NCBI RefSeq assembly: GCF_003072505.1
Contig: NZ_NTGB01000001.1
Span: forward strand, 446,820 to 510,819
From: Polynucleobacter rarus
GTDB lineage: Bacteria > Pseudomonadota > Gammaproteobacteria > Burkholderiales > Burkholderiaceae
Direction: 5' to 3'
Length of the DNA: 64,000 nucleotides
Position 1 is the stretch's first letter. The number at the start of each line of letters is the position of its first letter. A program made the position numbers and the translations under genes. This document shows positions 51,678 through 60,943 of the stretch, one piece after another. Under the pieces are notes generated by a model, which was not told the origin of the DNA, ran no database searches, and saw only the letters and a program-made list of their open reading frames with translations.

Positions 51678-53789
51678 TTGATTTTTCAAGCTTGCGTTAG
51701 TATTAGGATTATCCATAAATATATAAATTGGAATGATTTTATCTTGGCAGATGGTAATTTAGAAGATGTCGATTCAAATCAAAAGGGTTTTAGCTCCTTA
51801 TTGAAATTTGCCGTCCTTGGAAATGTAACTGTTGCAATTGTTAATAGATTGAACCGAGGAGATTTGATTAATGCTCAAGATAAAAATGGATTAACTGTCT
51901 TGATGTATGCAGCCAGAAAAGGAAATTTGGAGGTAGTAAACCTTTTATTATCTTTTGGGGCTGATCCAATCATTAAAAATAATGCCCATCAGACTGCTAT
52001 TGAACTCTCTGAAATTGCCGGTTTTGTTGAGGTTACTCAAGCACTAACTGCCCAATTTTCAAAAACTGAGGACTCTATTGATTCCCATACACAGTCAGAA
52101 TTTTTTGACTTAAGCGGTTGGCTAGAAGATTCCGAAATTCTACTCCCTTCACACGAAATTGAAATTGGCACTGAGTCAAATAGGATTCAGAATAAAATTC
52201 TTTCTCACAAACCTATTGATCAGGATGAAGAATGGACTGATATAGAAATTGAATTACCTGGAAAAATAGCTTGGGTCAGGAAAAAAGAGCAGCTATCTTT
52301 TTCTGATAAGGCCCTGATAAAAGAGGCAATTTATCTGGGTTATTCCAACGGGGCCATTCCAATATCCTTGTTAGAGAAAATAGCACTAGATGAGAAAGAT
52401 GAGCTCGATGAGGTTTTTTTAGATACATTAGTTTTAGCTTTTGAGGATTTGGAATTTAAAATACAGTACTTCTTTTATGTGGATGTAGAACTTAAGGTTT
52501 GGCTTGAAGATGACTATTTAGATGACTTGTACGACCAATTAATTTATTTCATCGATAACAATCTTCAAGATGAATCATGGTTTTATCGTAGCTTGACTAT
52601 CCCACTTGAGGGAGGAAGTCTACTAACTCGTGAGGAGGAGATTGATCTAGGAAAACAAATTGATAGTAGTTACGAAGAATGTATTAATAGTATCGTAAGT
52701 AATCGACTGGCTATAAGTATTATTGCGGATGATTTTAAAAAAGTCTTGAATGGCTCTCTTGAGATTGAAGAGATGATTTCTGAAAAAGTAGAAGTGGTAG
52801 ATGAAGACGATAGTTTGATCCAAAATCAACTATTAACCCCTCTAGATGATTCAGTTGAAGAAGAGCGAAATGAAACTAATACATTTGATCCTCAAATTAA
52901 AGAATTTTTAGGCTTGGTTGAGCGTGATAATGAAGAGTCATTTCAATATGCAATTCATAAGCTTTTATTTGACCTTAATATCAACTTTAAATATATACAG
53001 AATCTAATATTCTTTGGGCAATTAAAAGATGCAACTTTATCCTCTCATATTGAGGATGCTCTAAAGGCTCGCAATAAGCTGGTTACATCGAATTTAAGGC
53101 TTGTTTCCCATGTATCTAGAGTTTATAGATATACCGATCTTCCTTTTTCTGACCTAGTTCAAGAGGGTTTTATTGGATTAATTAAAGCTGCTGAAAGATA
53201 TGAATACAAGCGAGGTTTTCGATTTACTACTTATGCTACATGGTGGATTCGTCAGGCGGTTAGTCGAATGGTTCAGGATAAATCAAGAACGATCAGACTC
53301 CCAGTTCATTTAGGGGATTTACTAAACAAAATTGATCGTGTAGAGCGAGCACTCATTGATGTTCCTCTCCATAAAAAGAATAACAAAATTGCCGAGGTGC
53401 TAGGTATCTCGGAATTGAGGGTTCAAAGGGCAAAAAGCGCAAAATTTACAATGATTTCAATTGATTCTGAGGACCCAAATGACCAAATTTGCCTTGATTC
53501 CCTAGGATTGCCTTCACATGAGGATGAGTCTGCATTGTCAAATTGGATGTTAAGACGATCATTTGAATCTATATTTAAAAGTATGGATCCAAAAGAGGTT
53601 GGAGTTATTAAGAAAAGGTTTGGTTGGTATGACGGAGTCCCACTTACCCTTGAAGAGGTTGGAGAGTTGCATGGTGTAACTAGGGAGAGAATAAGACAGA
53701 TTGAAGCAAAGGCTTTTAAAAGGCTTCAAGGTCCTTCGGCCCTGAGGCACTTAGGATTAATCTCTAATAAGCCTATATCGGAATCGTGA
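51678..53789 (+). CDS. ankyrin-repeat/sigma-70 fusion protein
   Basis: 703 residues when started at TTG 51678; another TTG is at 51744. No ATG lies upstream of the ankyrin part. About 50-125 hold two or three ankyrin repeats (NGLTVLMYAARKGNLEVVNLLLSFGADP). A middle region of low similarity follows. Sigma region 1.2 (LTREEEIDLGKQID, about 316-329), region 2 (NKLVTSNLRLVSHVSRVY to TTYATWWIRQAVSRMVQ, about 464-535), region 3 and region 4 come next, with region 4 at about 620-690 (LTLEEVGELHGVTRERIRQI). The -35 contact residues of region 4.2 and Q of WWIRQ (region 2.4) match housekeeping sigma. Region 1.1 is absent and ankyrin repeats stand in its place. The stop overlaps the next gene's ATG by one base. 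Confidence 0.9.
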   Translation: MIFQACVSIRIIHKYINWNDFILADGNLEDVDSNQKGFSSLLKFAVLGNVTVAIVNRLNRGDLINAQDKNGLTVLMYAARKGNLEVVNLLLSFGADPIIKNNAHQTAIELSEIAGFVEVTQALTAQFSKTEDSIDSHTQSEFFDLSGWLEDSEILLPSHEIEIGTESNRIQNKILSHKPIDQDEEWTDIEIELPGKIAWVRKKEQLSFSDKALIKEAIYLGYSNGAIPISLLEKIALDEKDELDEVFLDTLVLAFEDLEFKIQYFFYVDVELKVWLEDDYLDDLYDQLIYFIDNNLQDESWFYRSLTIPLEGGSLLTREEEIDLGKQIDSSYEECINSIVSNRLAISIIADDFKKVLNGSLEIEEMISEKVEVVDEDDSLIQNQLLTPLDDSVEEERNETNTFDPQIKEFLGLVERDNEESFQYAIHKLLFDLNINFKYIQNLIFFGQLKDATLSSHIEDALKARNKLVTSNLRLVSHVSRVYRYTDLPFSDLVQEGFIGLIKAAERYEYKRGFRFTTYATWWIRQAVSRMVQDKSRTIRLPVHLGDLLNKIDRVERALIDVPLHKKNNKIAEVLGISELRVQRAKSAKFTMISIDSEDPNDQICLDSLGLPSHEDESALSNWMLRRSFESIFKSMDPKEVGVIKKRFGWYDGVPLTLEEVGELHGVTRERIRQIEAKAFKRLQGPSALRHLGLISNKPISES

Positions 53790-55270
53790 TGCAACTAAAT
53801 AAATTTAGATCAGCACCACCAAATGCATCCGCAATGATTGAAACATTGCGTGGCTTGGGATATTCCACGGGGGCTGCATTAGCAGATATTATCGATAACT
53901 CAGTCTCTGCTGGCGCTAAAAATATTTGTCTTAAGTTTATTTGGAAGGGCACCGAGAGCTCCATTTTGGTGGTGGATGATGGTTACGGCATGAATGATAA
54001 TGAGCTTGAATTAGCAATGAGACTTGGGGATAAAAATCCTACCTCCCAGAGAAACCCAAATGATCTGGGGAGATTTGGAATAGGGTTGAAGTCAGCCTCC
54101 TTTTCCCAGTGTAGACGGTTGACAGTCGGCTCGATGAAGGACGGTGTTTTAAGCTGTTTGCGCTGGGATCTAGACTATCTTGCCAATAATGCTTACGGGG
54201 GCTGGCATTTATTAGAAGGTGCTGATCCGAACTCTGGAGGGTTGATAGTCGAAAACATGCCAACCCCTAATGGTTCGGTAGTTTTGTGGGAGGTAATGGA
54301 CCGTATCGTCACACCCGGCTTTACTGAGCAAGAGTATCTAGATTTGATTGAAAAGGTTGATCAGACCTTGGGCATGATTTTTCATCGCTTTATAGAAGGC
54401 TCCTACCCTAGGCTCAGGCTGACTATTAACGAAGTACCAGTAAGGCCGTGGGATCCGTTTATGAGTAATAACTCTTTTACTATGGCTTCTCCTGAAGCGT
54501 CATTTAGAACTGCTTCTGGAGTTGTTAAGATTAGAGGTTATGTTCTACCTCACAACGACCAGCTGACAACTGAGGAATATGAGCGTTGGGGTGGGCCGGA
54601 TGGTTGGAATTCACAACAGGGATTCTATGTTTACCGAAATGATCGGCTTTTAGTTTCTGGTGGTTGGCTGGGTTTAGGCGGACGAAGGGCATGGACTAAA
54701 GAAGAGTCACATAGACTTGCTCGAATATCATTAGACATTACAAATACATCCGATGTTGATTGGAAGATTGATATTCGGAAGTCAATAGCGCGCCCACCAC
54801 TTTCAATTAGGCCAATGCTAATAAAAATTGCAGAAGATATAAGAGCAAAGGCGAGAAGAGTCTTTGCCCACAGGGGCTTGTATAACAAGAGCACGCATAT
54901 AGAGGAAATACATAATGCGTGGAGATCTGAGGTTTTCAAAGGTGGAATCCGTTATCGAATAGACACAGATCACCCTGCTATTAAATCCATCATTGAATCC
55001 TCTGGGGAATTGAGTCCACAAATTAAAGTACTACTGAGGATTATTGAAGAAACTGTCCCCGTGCAAAAAATATGGCTTGATACTGCTGAGGCCAAAGAAA
55101 CCCCAAGAACTGCCTTTGCTGAGCAGCCATCCGAAAGCGTGGTTGAGGTCCTCACTGCAGTATTTGAGGATTTAACTTTAAGGCGTGGTATGTCCTCAGA
55201 GTTGGCGAAAAAGACATTGTTATCTAGTGAGCCCTTTAATCTTTACCCTAATTTAATTTCAAATTTATAA
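53789..55270 (+). CDS. MORC/MutL-like GHKL ATPase
   Basis: 493 residues from the ATG at 53789 (a GTG one codon earlier is less likely). ATP-binding motifs are LADIIDNS (31-38), DDGYGM (64-69 with VV before) and LGRFGIGLKS (94-103), the Bergerat fold of Hsp90, MutL and MORC proteins. The C-terminal part has no endonuclease motif that I recognise. Iyer, Abhiman and Aravind (2008) described such ATPases in predicted restriction-modification systems with Z1 proteins. It probably senses or clamps DNA for the nuclease step. It ends nine bases before the Z1 gene. Confidence 0.85.
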   Translation: MQLNKFRSAPPNASAMIETLRGLGYSTGAALADIIDNSVSAGAKNICLKFIWKGTESSILVVDDGYGMNDNELELAMRLGDKNPTSQRNPNDLGRFGIGLKSASFSQCRRLTVGSMKDGVLSCLRWDLDYLANNAYGGWHLLEGADPNSGGLIVENMPTPNGSVVLWEVMDRIVTPGFTEQEYLDLIEKVDQTLGMIFHRFIEGSYPRLRLTINEVPVRPWDPFMSNNSFTMASPEASFRTASGVVKIRGYVLPHNDQLTTEEYERWGGPDGWNSQQGFYVYRNDRLLVSGGWLGLGGRRAWTKEESHRLARISLDITNTSDVDWKIDIRKSIARPPLSIRPMLIKIAEDIRAKARRVFAHRGLYNKSTHIEEIHNAWRSEVFKGGIRYRIDTDHPAIKSIIESSGELSPQIKVLLRIIEETVPVQKIWLDTAEAKETPRTAFAEQPSESVVEVLTAVFEDLTLRRGMSSELAKKTLLSSEPFNLYPNLISNL

Positions 55271-55279
55271 AGTTTAAAA

Positions 55280-58168
55280 ATGAGCGCAAATATAGAAAAT
55301 TTAACTAGCGTAATTAATATTACCCAAACCCTTCTGATGAGGGTTAAGGATAAAAGTTTAATTACTCCCTCACTAATCCAAGAAAAAATAAAGCTCGCAT
55401 TTGCAATGGATCCCTCTATGGCAGAGGGAGTAGAGTTAAATGAAGTTGTTGAGGAGTTAATTCGGCGTTTCAGTCGATGGATTGGAACGGACTCAACGAT
55501 TTCTGATAAAAAAAGTGAGCCATGGATTACTGGTGAAAGAAAGCAAGATTGGAAATACTGGCAACGTTATGCAACTTGGCTTGAACAGCAGATTTCAGCT
55601 CCTGCCGTAGAAAAATTAGATAAAACCACGGATGAAATTTTAGATTTATTGGCTGATCCAAAAAGAGATGGCGGTTTTGATCGCCGTGGATTAGTCGTTG
55701 GACATGTTCAATCTGGTAAGACAAGTAACTACACGGCATTAGTCGCAAAATCTGCAGACGCCGGATATAAATTAATTATTGTTTTGGCGGGCATGCATAA
55801 TAATTTACGTTCTCAAACCCAAATACGCCTAGAGGAAGGATTTCTAGGTTACGAAACGTCTTCGAGTGGCGATCCAGCAAATCCAATTGGTGTTGGTGTT
55901 GGAGAGATTGATTCTGATATACAGCTATCTCCCGCTTGTTTCACAACTCGACTTGATAATGGAGATTTCAATACTAGAGTAGCCAATCATTTGGCAAATC
56001 GACCAGAGGAGCGACCATGGTTGTTTGTGGTTAAAAAGAACAAAACCGTATTAAATCGGCTGCTCAAATGGATTAAGAACCACGTTGCTGATGCTACGGA
56101 TGAGAATCAGCGTAAATATGTTTCTAAATTGCCGCTAATGATTATTGATGATGAGGCAGATCATGCTTCAGTGGATACGGGAGAGCAGGTTCATTTTTCG
56201 GACGGCACTTTGGATGAGAATTATCAGCCTAAAGCGATCAATGCGGGCATTCGAAAAATTCTCAATTCATTTTCAAAGTCGGCTTATGTTGGCTACACCG
56301 CAACACCGTTTGCCAATATCTTTATTCATCGAAAAAATAAAACTGTTGAAGAAGGTGAAGACCTATTTCCATCTGCATTCATTAAGAATTTAGGTGCCCC
56401 ATCAAATTACATTGGCCCTGCAAGAGTATTTGGTCTCCAAGGTGAGGAGGAGCGCATTGGTGGGATGCCTGTCATACGTTCAATTATTTACAAGGGTGAA
56501 GCTGAAGAGCTTAAGTGGATACCCTTAAAGCACAAGAAGGATCATCAACCGCTATGCAATGGTGAAGATCGCATCCCCAAGAGTCTTGAGGATGCTGTTA
56601 ATTCCTTTTTTTTAACATGTGCCGTTAGATATTTGCGCGGTCAAGAGGATAAACATTCTTCAATGTTGGTTCATGTAACCAGATTTAATCTTGTGCAAGA
56701 GGCTGTATATAACCAAGTTGAGAAATATGTTGCCCATATTAGACAGAGAATAACTTGGAAGATCGATAACGAAAAGGTCATAGATACGCTAAAGGATCTG
56801 TGGCTAAAGGACTATGCTCCAACCTATAAAAAGTTTGAGGACATCGCCTCTAATGATAAGTATTTAGAATTGTCTCAAACATTTCCAATTTGGGATGAGG
56901 TTCTAAATATTCTGCCAAGAGTGTTGTCTGATATCAGCGTTAGGATGATTAATGGGAGCGCTAAGGATGCGTTGGATTACACTACCCATGTCCAAAAAGG
57001 TCTAAAGGTTATAGCGATTGGTGGTGATAAGTTATCACGAGGTTTAACTCTCGAAGGACTATGTGTCAGTTATTTTATTCGTACATCAAAAATGTATGAC
57101 ACTCTAATGCAGATGGGGCGGTGGTTTGGTTATCGGCCGGGCTATGTAGATGTTTGTCGCCTATACATAACTGAGGATTTGATTGGATGGTTTGCAGATA
57201 TAACCGATGCAGCTGAAGAGTTAAGGGAAGAGTTTGATCTTATGGTTGAGAGTGGTGGATCACCTCTTGATTATGGTCTTAAGGTGAAGTCCCACTCAGT
57301 ATTGATGGTTACATCACCTCTGAAGATGAGGACTGCCGAAACACTATATTTATCGTTTAGCGGAAGCTTATTGCAAACAATTGCATTCTTTAAAGAAAAG
57401 AATAAGCAGCTTTTGAATTTGGCGGCCTCAAATCATTTAATTACCTCTATGGGTGAGCCATCACAGAAAGGTATTAAGTTGAGTCGCCCTAGTGGTAGGA
57501 ACGAAGAATTACGTAATAGTTATTTATGGGTAGGGGTTGATCCTATAAAAATTATCGACTTCCTGAGTGAATATGAGTCTCACCCAACCTCGATTAGAGT
57601 TAATAGTCAAATGATTGCTAATTTTGTTAAGAAATTATTAGTCGCAGATCAATTAAAGGATTGGAATGTTGTATTAATGGGTGAGGGTAGTGGCGCTGCA
57701 TATACATTCGAAAGCGGCTTAAAGATTGATAGTATGAAAACTCGAAAACATAAAAGTGTTGAGGGTAAATATTCAATTGGAGTTCTAACCGACCCTAGTG
57801 ATGAAGCCGTTGATTTAGATGAGACTACTTGGTCAGCCGCTTTAGAAGCTACTAAAAAGGCTTGGATGCTTGACCCTGCCAGAAGTAATCTGGTGCCACC
57901 AAAAATCCCTGGCGGTATTTATATCCGAAAAATCAAAGGTCTTGGGTATGAAGGTCATGCACCTATTAATAAGGGCTTATTGATTCTTTACCCGCTTGAT
58001 TCAAGTAAGGATGCAATCAAGGATTCAATGTTTGAAGATGTTGGCTATCGGGACCCCGTTATGGGCTTTGCAATCAGCTTTCCATCCACTAAAGCAAGTG
58101 AAGATGGCGTTAAGGTGGAATACCAAGTGAATCAAGTATTCTGGGAGGAGTTTGGTGAAGCTGATTAA
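55280..58168 (+). CDS. Z1-domain superfamily-II helicase-like protein
   Basis: 962 residues. Motif I is GHVQSGKTSN (141-150), motif II is IDDEADHAS (289-297) and motif III TATPFANI (340-347). The Z1 domain carries LSRGLTLEGL (about 585-594) and QMGRWFGYRPGYVDVCRLY. Z1 is the hallmark of the MORC-associated systems and is thought to translocate on or unwind DNA. The start is at ATG 55280. The gene overlaps the next by 14 bases. Confidence 0.93.
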   Translation: MSANIENLTSVINITQTLLMRVKDKSLITPSLIQEKIKLAFAMDPSMAEGVELNEVVEELIRRFSRWIGTDSTISDKKSEPWITGERKQDWKYWQRYATWLEQQISAPAVEKLDKTTDEILDLLADPKRDGGFDRRGLVVGHVQSGKTSNYTALVAKSADAGYKLIIVLAGMHNNLRSQTQIRLEEGFLGYETSSSGDPANPIGVGVGEIDSDIQLSPACFTTRLDNGDFNTRVANHLANRPEERPWLFVVKKNKTVLNRLLKWIKNHVADATDENQRKYVSKLPLMIIDDEADHASVDTGEQVHFSDGTLDENYQPKAINAGIRKILNSFSKSAYVGYTATPFANIFIHRKNKTVEEGEDLFPSAFIKNLGAPSNYIGPARVFGLQGEEERIGGMPVIRSIIYKGEAEELKWIPLKHKKDHQPLCNGEDRIPKSLEDAVNSFFLTCAVRYLRGQEDKHSSMLVHVTRFNLVQEAVYNQVEKYVAHIRQRITWKIDNEKVIDTLKDLWLKDYAPTYKKFEDIASNDKYLELSQTFPIWDEVLNILPRVLSDISVRMINGSAKDALDYTTHVQKGLKVIAIGGDKLSRGLTLEGLCVSYFIRTSKMYDTLMQMGRWFGYRPGYVDVCRLYITEDLIGWFADITDAAEELREEFDLMVESGGSPLDYGLKVKSHSVLMVTSPLKMRTAETLYLSFSGSLLQTIAFFKEKNKQLLNLAASNHLITSMGEPSQKGIKLSRPSGRNEELRNSYLWVGVDPIKIIDFLSEYESHPTSIRVNSQMIANFVKKLLVADQLKDWNVVLMGEGSGAAYTFESGLKIDSMKTRKHKSVEGKYSIGVLTDPSDEAVDLDETTWSAALEATKKAWMLDPARSNLVPPKIPGGIYIRKIKGLGYEGHAPINKGLLILYPLDSSKDAIKDSMFEDVGYRDPVMGFAISFPSTKASEDGVKVEYQVNQVFWEEFGEAD

Positions 58169-59150
58169 TGAATTTTTAGGAGCATGGAAAACATTTGAGG
58201 CTTCCACCACTGAAAATGGCTGGCAGGTAATTCCTGTTACAAGCTTTTTGAATTGTCGCTTGTTGGCGGGCATGGCCTTTCCTCGGCTTAGCGAAGCGGC
58301 AATTTTTAACTTTGAGATAGCAACTTTGCCAAGAGCTGAGCTACTGCCCAGTGGGAAGGGCTTCTCTGTTGAGCCTGTAGATATTGAGGGAAAAAGATGG
58401 CTTGCACTTACTAGATCCCAAGACGGAAAGCTTGATCTATATGTCGCAATGCTAGAAAACCTTTTTGAACTTATAGAGGAGCTGAGTACTGTAAAAGGAG
58501 ACATCCTTTTACATTCTTTTTTGGATAGGGTTTCAGCCTGGCAAGATTTCATGAAGAAGGGACGACAGAATCTCACAATAGAAAGTCAAACCGGACTCTT
58601 TGGAGAGCTCTCTTTTCTGAAGGATTTGCTTGGCTTAGGGCTTAAAGAGGGGGCTATTAAAACTTGGGATGGTCCTCTGAATGGATTGCAAGATTTCCAT
58701 ATTGGCTTTGGAGCAATTGAGGTCAAATCTACTATTTCGCAAGATGGATTTATTGCAAAGATAGGTTCATTAGATCAGCTAAGTGATAGTACATATAAGC
58801 CCCTTTATCTAGTCGGTAAAAGATTAGCACTATCCCCAAATGGGACAACGTTACCAATGTTAATCGATGAAATACGCATTGCTTTAGCTGGGGATCTAAG
58901 CTTGTTAAGTAATTTTGAGAGTAGATTATTGCGCTCAGGATATTTAGATACACATTCCGGTGCCTATGATCGCTTTTTAGTAGTGGAAAAATCTTTAATG
59001 TATGAGGTAGATGAAGACTTTCCTAGATTGACGCCACAATTGGTTAATCCTTTGGTGAAATCTGCAAGATATGAAATAGATATTAGTTCCCTGCCAGCCA
59101 AGAGTTTAGACATAATGGAAATACTAAATAAATTAGGAGTAAGCATTTAA
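58155..59150 (+). CDS. PD-(D/E)XK motif protein (DUF4420-like) nuclease
   Basis: 331 residues from GTG 58155, which has GGAGGAG just before it; a TTG at 58152 is possible. A PD-(D/E)XK active site is readable: D180 in QDFHIGFG and E189-V-K191 in AIEVKS. TGLFGELSFLKDLL precedes it. The family is annotated as restriction-endonuclease-like in Z1 clusters. It presumably supplies DNA cleavage. The stop overlaps the AIPR ATG by one base (TAATG). Confidence 0.88.
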   Translation: MKLINEFLGAWKTFEASTTENGWQVIPVTSFLNCRLLAGMAFPRLSEAAIFNFEIATLPRAELLPSGKGFSVEPVDIEGKRWLALTRSQDGKLDLYVAMLENLFELIEELSTVKGDILLHSFLDRVSAWQDFMKKGRQNLTIESQTGLFGELSFLKDLLGLGLKEGAIKTWDGPLNGLQDFHIGFGAIEVKSTISQDGFIAKIGSLDQLSDSTYKPLYLVGKRLALSPNGTTLPMLIDEIRIALAGDLSLLSNFESRLLRSGYLDTHSGAYDRFLVVEKSLMYEVDEDFPRLTPQLVNPLVKSARYEIDISSLPAKSLDIMEILNKLGVSI

Positions 59151-60943
59151 TGGAATTACTAGAATTCTTAAATCAGTTACAGGATGAGGTTCATCAAGAT
59201 ATTGAGAGCCGGATCAAATCAAATGAAGATGGTTTTCCATTCCCGGAGCTAGTATTTTCGGAAAAGGTAATGAAGCACATGTCCGAAATTGGAATGACAT
59301 TCGATCCGGATATTTGTCACTACTCTGGAAAAGTTGGAAATGCAAATTTACGATTAACCGGCTTCTCACTTTCTGAGGATATGGAGCAACTAGATTTATT
59401 CGTATGCCTTTATAGTGACACAAGAGAAGTTCAACAAATTTCTGAAACAGAAACTAAAACCGCAGCTGAACAGTGCCTGAGATTTTTAGCAAAGTGCGCT
59501 GACGGTCAGTTGGCTGCAACAATGCATGAATCTCATGATGCCTATGCCTTTGTCTTAACAATTGAGCAATGCTACTCATCCTTAGAGCAAGTTAGGGTTT
59601 ATGTATTATCTGACCGCGTAGCTAAATCCAAAAACTTTAAGTCTCGTGAAATCGGCGGGAAAACAGTGAAGTTGGAGGTTATGGATATTGAGCGCTTATT
59701 TAGACATTGGTCTGAAGGTAAGCCTAGAGATGAATTGATTGTGAACTTTGAGGATGTGTCTGGTACAGCGCTACCTTGTGTCTACGTCCCTGGGCAGATA
59801 GATGATTATGACTACGCTTTAACGGTAATTAATGGAGAAGCCCTACGGTTCATTTATGAAAAATATGGACCTAGATTGCTGGAGGCTAACGTACGGTCAT
59901 TTTTAAGCTCTACCGGGAAAATCAATCGAGGTATTAGAGATACTTTGAGGAGTGATCCTGAAAAGTTCATGGCTTATAACAATGGAATTGTTCTAGTTGC
60001 CGATGAAATAATGCTGGGGAAAACTACAGATGGAGGCCCAGGTATTAAAGGGTTGAAAGGTATGCAGATTGTTAACGGTGGTCAAACAACCGCATCAATC
60101 TATTTCTCAAAGAAGAAATTCCCAGAGATTAATTTAGCTAGCGTCCGAATTCCCGCAAAAATTATCATTCTTAAATCTACCAGCCCGGAAGACGAAGAAT
60201 CATTGGTGTCGGATATTTCAAGATATGCTAATAGTCAAAACTCAGTTAGGCAATCAGATTTAGCCGCTAATAAGCCATTCCATGTCGAGATTGAAAAGCT
60301 CGCATCTTCAACCTATTGCCCAAATGGCATCGGGCGTTGGTTTTATGAAAGAGCTGCGGGTAGTTACAATACCTTGCTCAGTCGTGAAGGTAATACTCCA
60401 GCAAAACTGAAGACACTGAAAACAGATGTTATCCCATCTTCGAGGAAGATCACAAAAACTGATTTGGCAAAATATATGCTTACTTGGGATAGAAGACCTG
60501 ACTTGGTGAGCTTAGGTTCGCAAAAGAATTTTGAAAAATTTATGGACTATATCAATACAGGCCTTGATGGGAATCCCTTCCCTACGCCAACTGTCTCTGA
60601 ATTTAAAAATATGGTTTCAAAGGCCATTATTTATAAGAAAACTAGTGCGTTAGTTAGACCAATGTTCCCAGCCTTCCAAGGAAATGTGGCCACATATCTA
60701 GTTGCTATGCTCTCTGAGTTTTATGGAAGTAAATTTAACTTTGATCGCGTTTGGACAAATCAAGATATATCCACGGAACTTAGAAATCAACTAAAAATTT
60801 GGGCTGGAGAGGTTAATACTGCTCTTCATAAGTCATCGGCTGGCCGAATGATTTCAGAGTGGGCTAAAAAATCTGAATGCTGGGAGGCGGTTAAGGAAGG
60901 GAAGTATTCTCCACCGGCTGATAACATACCTGAGTTTAATTAG
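59150..60943 (+). CDS. AIPR-family protein
   Basis: 597 residues. The AIPR core is FMAYNNGIVLVADEI (about 274-288), followed by GMQIVNGGQTTASIYF (about 304-319) and VSDISRYANSQNSV. AIPR proteins are linked to abortive-infection and restriction systems and may act in DNA recognition or in regulating the nuclease. This is the last gene of the five-gene operon. Its stop overlaps that of the opposing methyltransferase gene by four bases. Confidence 0.9.
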   Translation: MELLEFLNQLQDEVHQDIESRIKSNEDGFPFPELVFSEKVMKHMSEIGMTFDPDICHYSGKVGNANLRLTGFSLSEDMEQLDLFVCLYSDTREVQQISETETKTAAEQCLRFLAKCADGQLAATMHESHDAYAFVLTIEQCYSSLEQVRVYVLSDRVAKSKNFKSREIGGKTVKLEVMDIERLFRHWSEGKPRDELIVNFEDVSGTALPCVYVPGQIDDYDYALTVINGEALRFIYEKYGPRLLEANVRSFLSSTGKINRGIRDTLRSDPEKFMAYNNGIVLVADEIMLGKTTDGGPGIKGLKGMQIVNGGQTTASIYFSKKKFPEINLASVRIPAKIIILKSTSPEDEESLVSDISRYANSQNSVRQSDLAANKPFHVEIEKLASSTYCPNGIGRWFYERAAGSYNTLLSREGNTPAKLKTLKTDVIPSSRKITKTDLAKYMLTWDRRPDLVSLGSQKNFEKFMDYINTGLDGNPFPTPTVSEFKNMVSKAIIYKKTSALVRPMFPAFQGNVATYLVAMLSEFYGSKFNFDRVWTNQDISTELRNQLKIWAGEVNTALHKSSAGRMISEWAKKSECWEAVKEGKYSPPADNIPEFN

